Positions 55,121 through 63,337 are shown, numbered from the stretch's first letter. The stretch: 64,000 nt of DNA from Thermus thermamylovorans (GCF_004307015.1 NZ_SIJL01000005.1:55402-119401), one strand, 5' to 3'. Notes: generated by a model from the letters alone, not told the origin. Program-made: numbers and translations.

Positions 55121-56620
55121 GTGGACCTCTACGCCCTCATGCCCCCCCTGATGTTCCTGGCCCTGATCCTCTTCCTCCTCTCCGGCTACCCCGTGGCCTT
55201 CGCCCTAGGCGCGGTGGGCATCGTTTTCGGCTTTTTGGGCATCGCCCTGGACCTCTTCCCTGCACCGCTTCTCCGGGCCATGCCCGACCGCATCTTCGGC
55301 ATCATGTCCAACCAGCTCCTCCTGGCCATCCCCTTCTTCACCTTCATGGGGATCATCCTGCAGCGGAGCGGCCTGGCCGAGGCCCTTTTGGACACCATGG
55401 GCAAGCTCTTCGGCCCCTTCCGGGGGGGGCTGGCCTTGAGCGTGGTCTTCGTGGGGGCCATCCTGGCCGCCACCACCGGGGTCGTCGCCGCCAGCGTCAT
55501 GGCCATGGGGCTCATCTCCCTGCCCGTCATGCTCAAGTACGGCTACAACCCCCGCTTCGCCAGCGGGGTGATCCTGGGCTCGGCCACCCTGGCCCAGATC
55601 GTCCCCCCCAGCGTGGTCCTCATCGTCATGGCCGACCAGCTGGGGGTGAGCGTGGGGGACATGTACCGGGCGGCCCTGATCCCCGCCGCCTTCACCGTGG
55701 GGCTCTACTTCCTCTACGTGATCTACGTGGCCCTCTTCCGCCCCCAGTGGGCCCCGGCCCTGCCCCCGGAGGCCCGGCCCGAGGCGGGCCGGGAGGGGGA
55801 GGCGGTCTTCGCCCTCCTCTCCTACCTCCTGGTGGGGGTGGGGGCCTGGCGGCTGGGGGAGTTCCTGCGCCTGCCCGCCTGGCTGGAGGGCCTGGAGGTC
55901 CTCCTGGCCCTGGCCCTTTGGACCCTGGTTCTCCTGCCGCGGATCCGGGGGAACCCCCTCCTGCGGCGGGCCCTCCTCTCCATGGTCCCCCCCTTGGTCC
56001 TCATCTTCCTGGTGCTGGGCACGGTGCTCCTGGGCATCGCCACCCCCACGGAGGCCGGGGCCATGGGGGTGGTGGGGGCCCTGGTCCTGGCGGCCCTGAA
56101 CCGGAGGCTCTCCTTCCCCGTCCTCTACGGGGCCATGGAGAGCACGGCCAAGCTCACCGCCTTCGTCATCTTCATCCTCATCGGCTCCACCCTCTTCAGC
56201 CTGATCTTCCGGGCGGTGGACGGGGATTACTGGATCGAGGGCTTCTTCACCCGGCTCCCCGGGGGGGAGGCGGGCTTCGTCCTCTTCGTCATGGTCCTGG
56301 TCTTCCTCCTGGGCTTCTTCATCGACTTCTTCGAGATCGCCTTCATCGTCCTCCCCCTCCTGGCCATCGGGGCCGAGGCCCTAGGCATCGACAAGCTCTG
56401 GTTCGGTCTCCTGGTGGGGGTGAACCTGCAGACCTCCTTCCTCACCCCCCCCTTCGGCTTCGCCCTCTTCTACCTGAGGAACGTGGCCCCGGCCTCGGTG
56501 CGCACCGGGGACATCTACATCTCGGGGGCCCCCTTCATCGGCCTGCAGCTTTTGGTCCTCCTCCTGGTCTACCTCCTCAAGGACCCCATCCTGGCCTTCG
56601 CCCGGGGCCTGGGGTGGTGA
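55121..56620 (+). CDS. dctM: TRAP transporter large membrane subunit
   Basis: Channel-forming subunit of 499 residues, somewhat longer than the usual 430 because of a loop region at about 205-260 (PQWAPALPPEARPEAGREGEA). Signatures: NQLLLAIPFFTFMGIILQRSG, VFVGAILAATTGVVAASVMAMG, GSATLAQIVPPSVVLIVMAD and the C-terminal LQTSFLTPPFGFALFYLRNVAP. GTG start at 55121, one base after dctQ. Two alternative hairpins follow its stop. Confidence 0.93.
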   Translation: MDLYALMPPLMFLALILFLLSGYPVAFALGAVGIVFGFLGIALDLFPAPLLRAMPDRIFGIMSNQLLLAIPFFTFMGIILQRSGLAEALLDTMGKLFGPFRGGLALSVVFVGAILAATTGVVAASVMAMGLISLPVMLKYGYNPRFASGVILGSATLAQIVPPSVVLIVMADQLGVSVGDMYRAALIPAAFTVGLYFLYVIYVALFRPQWAPALPPEARPEAGREGEAVFALLSYLLVGVGAWRLGEFLRLPAWLEGLEVLLALALWTLVLLPRIRGNPLLRRALLSMVPPLVLIFLVLGTVLLGIATPTEAGAMGVVGALVLAALNRRLSFPVLYGAMESTAKLTAFVIFILIGSTLFSLIFRAVDGDYWIEGFFTRLPGGEAGFVLFVMVLVFLLGFFIDFFEIAFIVLPLLAIGAEALGIDKLWFGLLVGVNLQTSFLTPPFGFALFYLRNVAPASVRTGDIYISGAPFIGLQLLVLLLVYLLKDPILAFARGLGW

Positions 56621-56652
56621 TACCACCCCACGGGGACCTCGTCCCCGTGGGG
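56611..56652 (+). terminator. Alternative hairpins at the end of dctM
   Basis: GGGGTGG-TGATA-CCACCCC (56611-56629) has the stop codon in its loop. It competes with CCCCACGGGGAC-CTC-GTCCCCGTGGGG (56626-56652), because both use 56626-56629. The second is a strong terminator-like stem without a T tract. Confidence 0.6.
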
Positions 56653-56700
56653 GCCCCGGTGATACCCAGGGCCTCCCCCGAGGCGGACCCCAAACCCGCC

Positions 56701-56724
56701 CCGGCCGGGCCCTGGCCCGGCCGG
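56701..56724. terminator. Palindrome between convergent dctM and dctP
   Basis: CCGGCCGGGCC-CT-GGCCCGGCCGG has perfect 11-base arms and sits 19 bases past the dctP stop. Likely a bidirectional end signal. Confidence 0.55.
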
Positions 56725-56743
56725 GACAGGGGCTTTGCCGGAC

Positions 56744-57823
56744 CTAGGGGTTGGGGAAGGCGTAGCTGGCGTAGCCCAGCTCGGCCACGTTGAACCAGCG
56801 GTACTGCTCCTGGCGGAAGTTGCGCCAGGCGGTGTAGACCCGGCGGTAGGTGGCGTCCCTGGCCGCCTCCTCCTCGTACCAGGCGAAGGCGGCCTGCTGG
56901 GCGGCCCGCATGATCTCTGCGGACCAGCGGCGCAGCTGCACCCCGGCCCGCACCAGCCGTTGCAGGGCCTGGGTGTTCACCTGGTCGTACTTGGCCAGCA
57001 TCCACTGGTTGGCCTCCGCGGCGGCCACCTCGACCGCCTGCTGGTACTCCCGGGGCAGGCGGCCCCATTCCCGGAGGTTGATGTAGAAGGAGAGCATGGG
57101 ACCGGGCTCATGCCAGCCGGGGTAGTAGTAGAAGCGGGCCACCCGGTGGAAGCCGAGCTTCTCGTCGTCGTAGGGACCCACCCACTCGGCGGCGTCCACC
57201 ACGCCCCGCTCCAGGGCGGGGTAGATGTCACCCCCCGCCAGCACCTGGGGCACCACCCCGAGCCGGCTCATCACCTGCCCCCCGGGGCCGGGGATGCGCA
57301 TCTTGAGGCCCCGCAGGTCGGCCACGGTGCGGATCTCGCGGCGGAACCAGCCCCCCATCTGCGCCCCGGTGTTCCCCCCGGGGAACTGGATGATGCCGAA
57401 GTCGGCGAAGATGGGGCGGAAGAGCTCGATGCCGCCCCCGAAGTACATCCAGGCGTTCTGCTGCCGGGCGGTGAGGCCGAAGGGCACCGAGGTGTCGAAG
57501 GCCAGGACCTGGGCCTTGCCCACGTAGTAGTAGCTGGCGGTGTGGCCGATCTCCACCGTGCCCGCCTGCACCGCGTCCATCACCTGGAGCCCGGGCACGA
57601 TCTCCCCCGCCTGGTGGGGCCGGATCTGGAAGCGGCCGCCGGTGAGGGCGGAAACCCGCTCGGCGAAGAGCTCCGCCGCCCCGTAGATGGTGTCCAGGCT
57701 CCGGGGGAAGCTGCTGGCGAGCCGCCACCGGACGGTGGGGGTGGCCTGGGCGAAGACCGGGCCAAAAGCCGCGCTGGCGGCCACGCCGATACCTGCCTTC
57801 TTCAAAAACCCACGCCTATCCAT
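56744..57823 (-). CDS. dctP: TRAP transporter substrate-binding protein (DctP, TakP-like)
   Basis: Periplasmic binding protein of 359 residues. The N-terminus MDRRGFLKKAGIGVAASAAFGPVFAQA has a twin-arginine signal. The mature part (RWRLASSFPRSLDTIYGAAELFAERV; FPGGNTGAQMGGWFRREIRTVADLRGLKMR; AGGDIYPALERGVVDAAEWVGPYDDEKLGF; YYYPGWHEPGP) follows the pattern of TakP-type 2-oxo-acid and calcium-lactate binding proteins, so the ligand is probably a small carboxylate. The start at 57823 has AAGGAGG upstream. It converges on dctQM instead of leading the operon, and has its own promoter. Confidence 0.93.
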   Translation of the reverse strand: MDRRGFLKKAGIGVAASAAFGPVFAQATPTVRWRLASSFPRSLDTIYGAAELFAERVSALTGGRFQIRPHQAGEIVPGLQVMDAVQAGTVEIGHTASYYYVGKAQVLAFDTSVPFGLTARQQNAWMYFGGGIELFRPIFADFGIIQFPGGNTGAQMGGWFRREIRTVADLRGLKMRIPGPGGQVMSRLGVVPQVLAGGDIYPALERGVVDAAEWVGPYDDEKLGFHRVARFYYYPGWHEPGPMLSFYINLREWGRLPREYQQAVEVAAAEANQWMLAKYDQVNTQALQRLVRAGVQLRRWSAEIMRAAQQAAFAWYEEEAARDATYRRVYTAWRNFRQEQYRWFNVAELGYASYAFPNP

Positions 57824-57851
57824 GTTTTGACCTCCTTGGCGGTCGGGAGGG

Positions 57852-57881
57852 ATTATACCCGGGGCCTCCCTGGGGCTGCAA
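57852..57881 (-). promoter_or_regulatory. Promoter of dctP
   Basis: Minus-strand TTGCAG (57876-57881), 18-base spacer, perfect TATAAT (57852-57857). Confidence 0.65.
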
Positions 57882-57907
57882 GCCCCCGAGCGCATGTTCT
57901 TGCAGCC
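57874..57907. promoter_or_regulatory. 9-base inverted repeat overlapping the dctP -35 box
   Basis: GGCTGCAAG (57874-57882) and CTTGCAGCC (57899-57907) are perfect arms 16 bases apart. One arm contains the -35 box and the other touches the stop codon of the DUF4384 gene. It could be an operator for dctP or an end hairpin for the upstream gene. Confidence 0.5.
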
Positions 57908-58378
57908 TCAACGGACATAGAAGAAAGTTTCTGCCACCTGGTGGCGGGTGGCCCGGGAAGCCTCCACGTAGACCCGAAGCCTCGCGTCCCAGTTGGCGTA
58001 GCGCCCCTCCAAGCGCACCCTGCCCGGAGGGGCATCGGTGTAGACCGCCCGCACCCGGTGGAGGCCCCGGGGCGGGGTGAGGGCGTAGCGGTAAGCCCCT
58101 GGGGGGAGCAGGTGGGTGCCCCGGTCCAGGTAGAGGCGGTCGAACTCGTAGGTGAAACCGTCCGGGTCCCGGGCCACAAGGGTCACCCAGCCTGGGGCGG
58201 CCAGGGTGAGGAGGAAGCGCACCTCCTCCCCCACGAAGTAGGTGGCCCCCACCCCCCGGTCGGGCTCGAAGCGCAGGATGGCCGGGGTGAGGTCCAGGCG
58301 GTAGGTGAGGCTCACCCCCTCCAGGGTCAAGGTGCAGGCGGAAAGGAGGCCCGCCATAAGGATCAGAACCGGGCGCAT
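57908..58378 (-). CDS. DUF4384 lipoprotein
   Basis: Predicted lipoprotein of 156 residues. The signal MRPVLILMAGLLSAC has a lipobox LLSAC. The domain (RFEPDRGVGATYFVGEEVRFLLTLAAPGWVTLVARDPDGFTYEFDRLYLDRGTHLLP) matches the DUF4384 pattern of surface-exposed bacterial proteins that often assist other envelope enzymes. It ends with a repeat-like RVRLEGRYANWDARLRVYV. GGAGGAGGT precedes the ATG at 58378. Function unknown. Confidence 0.87.
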   Translation of the reverse strand: MRPVLILMAGLLSACTLTLEGVSLTYRLDLTPAILRFEPDRGVGATYFVGEEVRFLLTLAAPGWVTLVARDPDGFTYEFDRLYLDRGTHLLPPGAYRYALTPPRGLHRVRAVYTDAPPGRVRLEGRYANWDARLRVYVEASRATRHQVAETFFYVR

Positions 58379-58413
58379 GGGCACCTCCTCCCCCAGCCTA
58401 GCCCAAAGCCCGC

Positions 58414-59028
58414 CTATCCCCCTTCAGGAAACCTTAAGGCCGCCTGGGCCACGGGGGCGTAGCGCTTACGGTGGACCGGGGAAGGCCCCAGGCGGGCCAG
58501 GGCCTCCCGGTGCTCCGGGGTGCCGTAGCCCTTGTGCCGGGCGAAGCCGTAGCCGGGGTAGAGGTGGTCCAGCTCCTCCATGAGGCGGTCCCGGTATACC
58601 TTGGCCAGGATGCTGGCCGCGGCCACGCTGGGGCTATGCCGGTCCGCCCTGGGAGGGGCAAACAGGGGCAGGGAGGTGGCCACCCGGAGGTAGTCGGTGA
58701 CCAACGCCTCCGGAGGGGGGTTCAAAAGGGCCAAAGCCCGCTCCGCCGCCAGCAGGGTGGCCCCAAGCGGCCCAAGGCGGTCCACCTCCGCCACCTCCGC
58801 CACCCCTAGGGCCAAGGCCAAGGCCACCCGCCGCACCGCCTCCGCCAGGCGCGCCCGTTCCTCAGGCCCTAGGAGCTTGGAGTCCCGGAAGGGGTAGACC
58901 CCGGGGGGCAGGACCACCGCCCCCACCACGATGGGCCCCGCCCAGGCCCCCCTTCCTGCCTCGTCCACCCCGGCCACCTGGAGGCCCTTCCGCCAGAAAG
59001 GGGTTTCCAAAGGCTCCATACCCGGCAC
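58414..59028 (-). CDS. rnhB: Ribonuclease HII
   Basis: Removes RNA from RNA-DNA hybrids and misincorporated ribonucleotides. Protein of 204 residues with the active-site DEG motif in VAGVDEAGRGAWAGPIVVGAVVL, RDSKLLGPEERARLAEAV, and SVAAASILAKVYRDRLMEEL...YGFARHKGYGTPEH. Start taken as the GTG at 59028, 8 bases after minus-strand TAGGAT (leaderless); the ATG at 59019 with GGGGAAGG upstream is an alternative that shortens it by 3 residues. Confidence 0.94.
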   Translation of the reverse strand: MPGMEPLETPFWRKGLQVAGVDEAGRGAWAGPIVVGAVVLPPGVYPFRDSKLLGPEERARLAEAVRRVALALALGVAEVAEVDRLGPLGATLLAAERALALLNPPPEALVTDYLRVATSLPLFAPPRADRHSPSVAAASILAKVYRDRLMEELDHLYPGYGFARHKGYGTPEHREALARLGPSPVHRKRYAPVAQAALRFPEGG

Positions 59029-59035
59029 CTTCCCC

Positions 59036-59042
59036 TATCCTA
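59036..59042. promoter_or_regulatory. Overlapping divergent -10 boxes (rnhB and oxidoreductase)
   Basis: The seven bases TATCCTA hold plus-strand TATCCT (59036-59041) for the gene at 59049 and minus-strand TAGGAT (59037-59042) for rnhB. They end 7 and 8 bases before the respective start codons. Confidence 0.6.
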
Positions 59043-59048
59043 AGGGGC

Positions 59049-61061
59049 ATGAAGGCCCGCGCCACCTGTCCCCTGGACTGCCCCGACGCCTGCAGCCTCC
59101 TCCTCACCCTGGAGGGGGGGAGGCTCGTGCGGGTGGAAGGGGACCCGGCCCACCCCTTCACCCGGGGCTACGCCTGCGCCAAGACCTACCGCTACCCGGA
59201 AAGGGTAAAGGCGCGCCTCCTCTACCCCTTGCGCCGGGTGGGGCGGAAGGGGGAAGGCCGTTTTGAGAGGATCTCCTGGGAGGAGGCCCTGGACGGGATC
59301 GCCGAGAGGCTCAAGGCCATCCTGGACGCCCACGGGGGCGAGGCGGTGCTCCCCTACCACTACGCGGGCACCATGGGCCTCGTGGAGAACCAGCACCCCC
59401 TGGCCTTCTTCCGGGCCATCGGGGCCTCGGAGCTTCTGGAAACCATCTGCTCCAGCGCGGGGAGCGCTGCCTGGGAGATGACCTATGGGCCCCGCCTGGC
59501 CCCAGATCCCGAGGAGATCCCGGAAAACGTCCGCTACCTCCTCCTTTGGGGTATCAATAGCCTCTCCACCAACAGCCACCTCACCCCCTTCCTCAAGGCG
59601 GCGAGGAGGCGGGGGGCCAAGGTGGTCCACATCGACCCCTACGAGAACCTGACGAGCCGCTTCGCCGATGAGCACCTGAAGCTCCGCCCCGGCACCGACG
59701 CCGCCTTGGCCTACGCCCTAGCCCACGTGCTCTTCCGGGAGGGCTTGGTGGACCGGGCCTACCTGGAGGAGGCGGCCACCGGGGTGGAGGCCTTCCAGGA
59801 GGAGGCGGAGGGGTGGACGCCCAGGCGGGCCAGCGCCCTCACCGGGGTACCGGAGGAGGCCATAGAAAGGCTAGCCCGGGAGCTGGGGGAGGCCAAACGG
59901 GTCTTCCTCCGGGTGGGCTACGGCATGACCCGCCACCCGGGCGGGGGGAACGCCCTCAGGGCGGTGATCCTCCTCCCCGCCCTCCTGGGGGCCTGGCGCC
60001 ACCCGGGGTGCGGGGCCATGCTCTCCACCAGCGGCGCCTTTCCCCTGAACAAGCGCTTTCTGGGGGGAAGACACCTCCTGGAGGGGGAGCACCCCCATGA
60101 GGGCTACTTCCGGCCCAACCCCCGGGTGCGCCGGGTGAACATGAACGAGCTGGCAAGCGCCCTCACCGCCCTTGACCCGCCCATCCGGGCCCTTTTCGTC
60201 TTCAACAGCAACCCCCTGGTGGTGGCCCCGAACACGGGAAGGGTCAAGGAAGGGCTTTTGCGGGAGGACCTCCTCACCGTGGTCCTGGAGCAGGTGATGA
60301 CGGAAACCGCCCGCTACGCCGACTACCTCCTCCCCGCCACCCTCTTCTACGAACACCCGGACCTCTACACCAGCTACGGCCACTACTATCTCTCCTGGAA
60401 CGAACCTCTGGCCGAACCGGAAGGGAAGGCCCGGCCCAACACCTGGGTCTTCCGGGAGCTGGCGAGGAGGCTTGGCCTAAAGGAGCCCACCCTCTACTGG
60501 GAGGCGGAAGCGGTGGCCAGGAGCCTCCTGGATGTGGACCATCCCTACCTGGAGGGGATCAGCCTGGAAAGGCTCAAACGGGAGGGCTTCGCCAAGCTCC
60601 GCCTCCCCAAGCCCTTCCTGCCCTTCGCCCAAGGCCCCGTGCGCTTCAGCCCCCCGCCGGAGGTCATCCCCACGGAGCCCCTGCCGGACTACCCCCTGAT
60701 CCTCCTCACCCCCCCGGCCCACCGCTTCCTCAACACCACCTACGGGAACGTGCGGGAACTGGTGGAAGCGGAAGGGGGGGAGCCCCGCCTCCTCATCCAC
60801 CCCCTGGACGCGGAGGCCCGGGGGGTGACGGACGGGGCTTTGGTCCACATCCGCTCCCCTTGGGGCCAGGTGGTGCGGAAGGCGAAGCTGACCGAGGCCC
60901 CCGTCCCGGGCACGGTGGTCCTGGAGGGCACCTGGTGGGAGGGGTGGACCCCGGACGGCAAGGGGATCAACCACCTCACCTCGGAAAGGCTCACGGACCT
61001 GGGGGGCGGGAGCACCTTCCACAGCACCCCGGTGGAGGTGGAGCCCCTCCGCCTAGCCTGA
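59049..61061 (+). CDS. Molybdopterin-dependent oxidoreductase, cytoplasmic type
   Basis: Molybdenum/tungsten bis-MGD enzyme of the DMSO-reductase superfamily, 670 residues. The N-terminal [4Fe-4S] ligands are CPLDCPDAC, with a fourth Cys in GYACAK. The Mo-domain parts (LLWGINSLSTNSHLTPFLKAARRRGAKVVHIDPYENLTSRFADEHLKLRPGTDAALAYAL; YGMTRHPGGGNALRAVILLPALLG; LVVAPNTGRVKEGLLREDLLTVVLEQVMTETARYADYLLPAT) lead into a C-terminal dinucleotide-binding domain (RFLNTTYGNVREL; HPLDAEARGVTDGALVHI). No signal peptide and no adjacent subunit genes, so a stand-alone soluble enzyme with unknown substrate. Leaderless start at 59049. Confidence 0.88.
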   Translation: MKARATCPLDCPDACSLLLTLEGGRLVRVEGDPAHPFTRGYACAKTYRYPERVKARLLYPLRRVGRKGEGRFERISWEEALDGIAERLKAILDAHGGEAVLPYHYAGTMGLVENQHPLAFFRAIGASELLETICSSAGSAAWEMTYGPRLAPDPEEIPENVRYLLLWGINSLSTNSHLTPFLKAARRRGAKVVHIDPYENLTSRFADEHLKLRPGTDAALAYALAHVLFREGLVDRAYLEEAATGVEAFQEEAEGWTPRRASALTGVPEEAIERLARELGEAKRVFLRVGYGMTRHPGGGNALRAVILLPALLGAWRHPGCGAMLSTSGAFPLNKRFLGGRHLLEGEHPHEGYFRPNPRVRRVNMNELASALTALDPPIRALFVFNSNPLVVAPNTGRVKEGLLREDLLTVVLEQVMTETARYADYLLPATLFYEHPDLYTSYGHYYLSWNEPLAEPEGKARPNTWVFRELARRLGLKEPTLYWEAEAVARSLLDVDHPYLEGISLERLKREGFAKLRLPKPFLPFAQGPVRFSPPPEVIPTEPLPDYPLILLTPPAHRFLNTTYGNVRELVEAEGGEPRLLIHPLDAEARGVTDGALVHIRSPWGQVVRKAKLTEAPVPGTVVLEGTWWEGWTPDGKGINHLTSERLTDLGGGSTFHSTPVEVEPLRLA

Positions 61062-61102
61062 GGGGGGCAAACGCCCCTGGGGGAAGGCCCGCCTGGGGCT
61101 TT

Positions 61103-61108
61103 TATAAT
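61103..61108 (+). promoter_or_regulatory. -10 box of the amidase gene
   Basis: Perfect TATAAT ending 5 bases before the ATG at 61114, implying a leaderless message. Confidence 0.65.
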
Positions 61109-61113
61109 GGAGC

Positions 61114-62418
61114 ATGGACCTCATTGGGGCCAAAGCCCTTCTGGAGCGGGAAGAAGCCACCCCTTTGAGCCTTTTGGAAGAGGCCCTGGAGCGGGCCCGG
61201 GCCTTCCAGGATCGCAACGCCTTGGCCTACCTGGACGAGGAAGGGGCGCGGGCGGAGGCCCAGAGGCTCACGGAGGAGCTCCGAAGGGGCCAGCCCCGGG
61301 GCCCCCTCCACGGCCTGCCCCTCACGGTAAAGGACCTCTTCCCCGTGTCGGGCATGCCCACCCGCGCCGGGACCCGGGCCCCCCTCCCCCCCCTGCCCGA
61401 GGAGGCGGCGGCGGTGCGCCGCCTGCGGGAGGCCGGGGCCCTCCTCTTCGCCAAGACCCACATGCACGAGATCGCCCTGGGCATCACCGGGGAAAACCCC
61501 TGGACGGGCCCGGTGCGGAACGCCATCGACCCCAGCCGCCAAGCCGGGGGTTCCAGCAGCGGCAGCGCCGTGGCCGTGGCCCTGGGGATCGGCCTCGCCT
61601 CCTTGGGCACGGATACCGGGGGCTCCATCCGCATCCCCGCGGCCTTCAACGGGGTGGTGGGCTTCAAGCCCTCCTTCGGCCGGGTGAGCCTGGAAGGGGC
61701 CCTGCCCCTCTCGCGCTCCACCGACCACGCGGGGCCCATCGCCAAAAGCGTACGGGACGCCCACTTCCTCACGGAGATCCTGGCCGGGGAGGGCATCCCC
61801 CTGGAGGGCCCCCAGAACCCCACCTTGGGCGTGCCCCTGGACTTCCTGGAGGGAAGGCTCGGGGTGGGGGTGCGCAAGGCCTTTTCCCGCCTGCTGGAAG
61901 ACCTCCCCGGCCTCCGGGCCGAGGTGCGGGAGGTCGCCTTGCCCCTTCCCGGGGTCTACGAGGTCTACACCCGCCTGGTGCGCTACGAGGCGGCCCGCAT
62001 CCACCAGAAAGCCCTGGAGGAACACCCGGAGGGCTTCTCCCCGGGGGTGCGGGAGGCCCTTTTGGCGGGGCTCGCCCTCACGGAGAAGGACTACCGGGAC
62101 GCGGTGGCCGAGCGGGAGGCCCTACGCCTCCAGCTGATGAAGGCCCTCCGGGGGGTGGACGCCCTCCTCCTCCCCGCCCAGCCCCTCCCCGCTCCCCCCC
62201 TGGGCACGGAGGAGGTGGAGCTGGAATCGGGCAGGAGGAGCCACCGGGAGGCCTTCATCACCCTCACCCTGCCCTTCAGCCTCCTGGGGGTACCCGCCCT
62301 CACCCTCCCCTTCGCCAAGGTGGAGGGACTCCCCATAGGGCTCCAGGTGGTGGGGCCCTACGCGGAGGACGGGCGGGTCTTGGCCATCGGGGGGTGGCTG
62401 GAAGAGCGCCTCCGCTGA
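61114..62418 (+). CDS. Amidase signature family hydrolase
   Basis: Protein of 434 residues, GatA-like but probably a stand-alone amidase. The Ser-cisSer-Lys triad is K73 (LTVKDLFPVSG), S147 (QAGGSSSGSAVAVALG) and S171 (GTDTGGSIRIPAAFNGVVGFKP). The C-terminal part (EAFITLTLPFSLLGVPALTLPFAKVEGLPIGLQVVGPYAEDGRVL) is typical. The family hydrolyses various amides; no gatB or gatC neighbours support a role in tRNA amidation. Ends 13 bases from the convergent zinc-ribbon gene. Confidence 0.9.
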   Translation: MDLIGAKALLEREEATPLSLLEEALERARAFQDRNALAYLDEEGARAEAQRLTEELRRGQPRGPLHGLPLTVKDLFPVSGMPTRAGTRAPLPPLPEEAAAVRRLREAGALLFAKTHMHEIALGITGENPWTGPVRNAIDPSRQAGGSSSGSAVAVALGIGLASLGTDTGGSIRIPAAFNGVVGFKPSFGRVSLEGALPLSRSTDHAGPIAKSVRDAHFLTEILAGEGIPLEGPQNPTLGVPLDFLEGRLGVGVRKAFSRLLEDLPGLRAEVREVALPLPGVYEVYTRLVRYEAARIHQKALEEHPEGFSPGVREALLAGLALTEKDYRDAVAEREALRLQLMKALRGVDALLLPAQPLPAPPLGTEEVELESGRRSHREAFITLTLPFSLLGVPALTLPFAKVEGLPIGLQVVGPYAEDGRVLAIGGWLEERLR

Positions 62419-62431
62419 GCCCGCCGGGAGG

Positions 62432-63121
62432 CTAGGGGCCGAGCTTGCGCCTCAGGTAGGCCAGGAGCTCCTCCAGGGCCCGCCGCAGGGCCCGCTGCTC
62501 CTCGGCCAGGGCCTCGAGGGGGTCTCTGGGCAGCTCGCCCCCGGAGAGGGTCTTGAAGAGGAGGGTGGGGTTGCCGCACCGGGGGCAGGCCACCTCGGCG
62601 GGGCGCACCGCGGGGGCGTAGAAGACCCGGGCGCCGCAGCGGGGGCACTGGAGGTATTTGGCCCCCATGGCCTCCCCCTTGCGCACCTCCCGCTCCAGCT
62701 CCAAGGCCTCCTCCCGGGGGTAGCCCAGGAAGTAGTCCTCCCCCACCTGCACCGGTGCTGCGGCCTCTTCGGTGGCCTCGAGGTCCCCCCGGCCGCCTTC
62801 GGGCACCTCCCAGGTGAATCCGTTCCAGCGAAAGTGGCGGAGGTGCTTTCCCCCTTCCAGGTCCTCCACCTCCACGATGAGCTGCAGGTGGGGGTCCCGG
62901 GGGTAGTAGTAGAGGCGCACCCCCTGCACCCCGGAAAGGGCCTTCGTGCGGGGAAGGGTGTAGGCGAGGGGGCCATCCCCTCTGGCGGGGTAGCCCACCA
63001 GGCGCTCCAGATCGTAGAGGGTGAGGCCGGGGCGCTCCGTGTCGCCAAAGAGGAGGCGCTCCACGTGGCGGAAGGCGGCCGCAAGCCCAGGGCTTTGCCC
63101 TTGACCGAGGCCGGGGTCCAT
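62432..63121 (-). CDS. Unknown protein with zinc ribbon and C-terminal coiled coil
   Basis: A 229-residue protein not recognised by name. Residues about 15-115 form a mixed domain (LTLYDLERLVGYPARGDGPLAYTLPRTKALSGVQGVRLYYYPRDPHLQLIVEVEDLEGGKHLRHFRWNGFTWEV). A zinc ribbon follows, with two CxxC pairs in LQCPRCGARVF and VACPRCGNPTLL (about 158-180). A short charged helix ends the protein (EEQRALRRALEELLAYLRRKLG), probably a coiled coil. The ATG at 63121 is 6 bases after a TAGACT box embedded in a large inverted repeat, suggesting a regulated leaderless gene. Confidence 0.8.
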   Translation of the reverse strand: MDPGLGQGQSPGLAAAFRHVERLLFGDTERPGLTLYDLERLVGYPARGDGPLAYTLPRTKALSGVQGVRLYYYPRDPHLQLIVEVEDLEGGKHLRHFRWNGFTWEVPEGGRGDLEATEEAAAPVQVGEDYFLGYPREEALELEREVRKGEAMGAKYLQCPRCGARVFYAPAVRPAEVACPRCGNPTLLFKTLSGGELPRDPLEALAEEQRALRRALEELLAYLRRKLGP

Positions 63122-63127
63122 GGGACC

Positions 63128-63159
63128 AGTCTACCCCGGGGAGGCTTGGCGGGGTAGAC
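63128..63159. promoter_or_regulatory. Promoter and 10-base inverted repeat of the zinc-ribbon gene
   Basis: GTCTACCCCG (63129-63138) and CGGGGTAGAC (63150-63159) are perfect arms 11 bases apart. One arm contains the minus-strand -10 box TAGACT (63128-63133). A protein bound here would block the promoter. Confidence 0.55.
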
Positions 63160-63243
63160 CTCGTCTGGCGTCCCCTTGGGGTTTGGGCGTGGTCAAACCG
63201 CCGCCCCTTCGCCAGGGGTGCACGGCGCCCCGCACCTGGCCTA

Positions 63244-63331
63244 GGATAGCCCGTCCCCAGGAAAGGACCTTGCCCGCTATCCCTGAAGGCCGGCAGCACC
63301 CTTAGCCTTTCCCGGCCTACCCAGCCATAAT
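63244..63331 (+). promoter_or_regulatory. Upstream region of the old yellow enzyme gene
   Basis: CATAAT (63326-63331) ends 6 bases before the ATG at 63338. Two further inverted repeats lie upstream: GGATAGC (63244-63250) with GCTATCC (63276-63282), and AGGCCGG (63287-63293) with CCGGCCT (63312-63318), the latter around the expected -35 position. Confidence 0.45.
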
Positions 63332-63337
63332 GGACCC

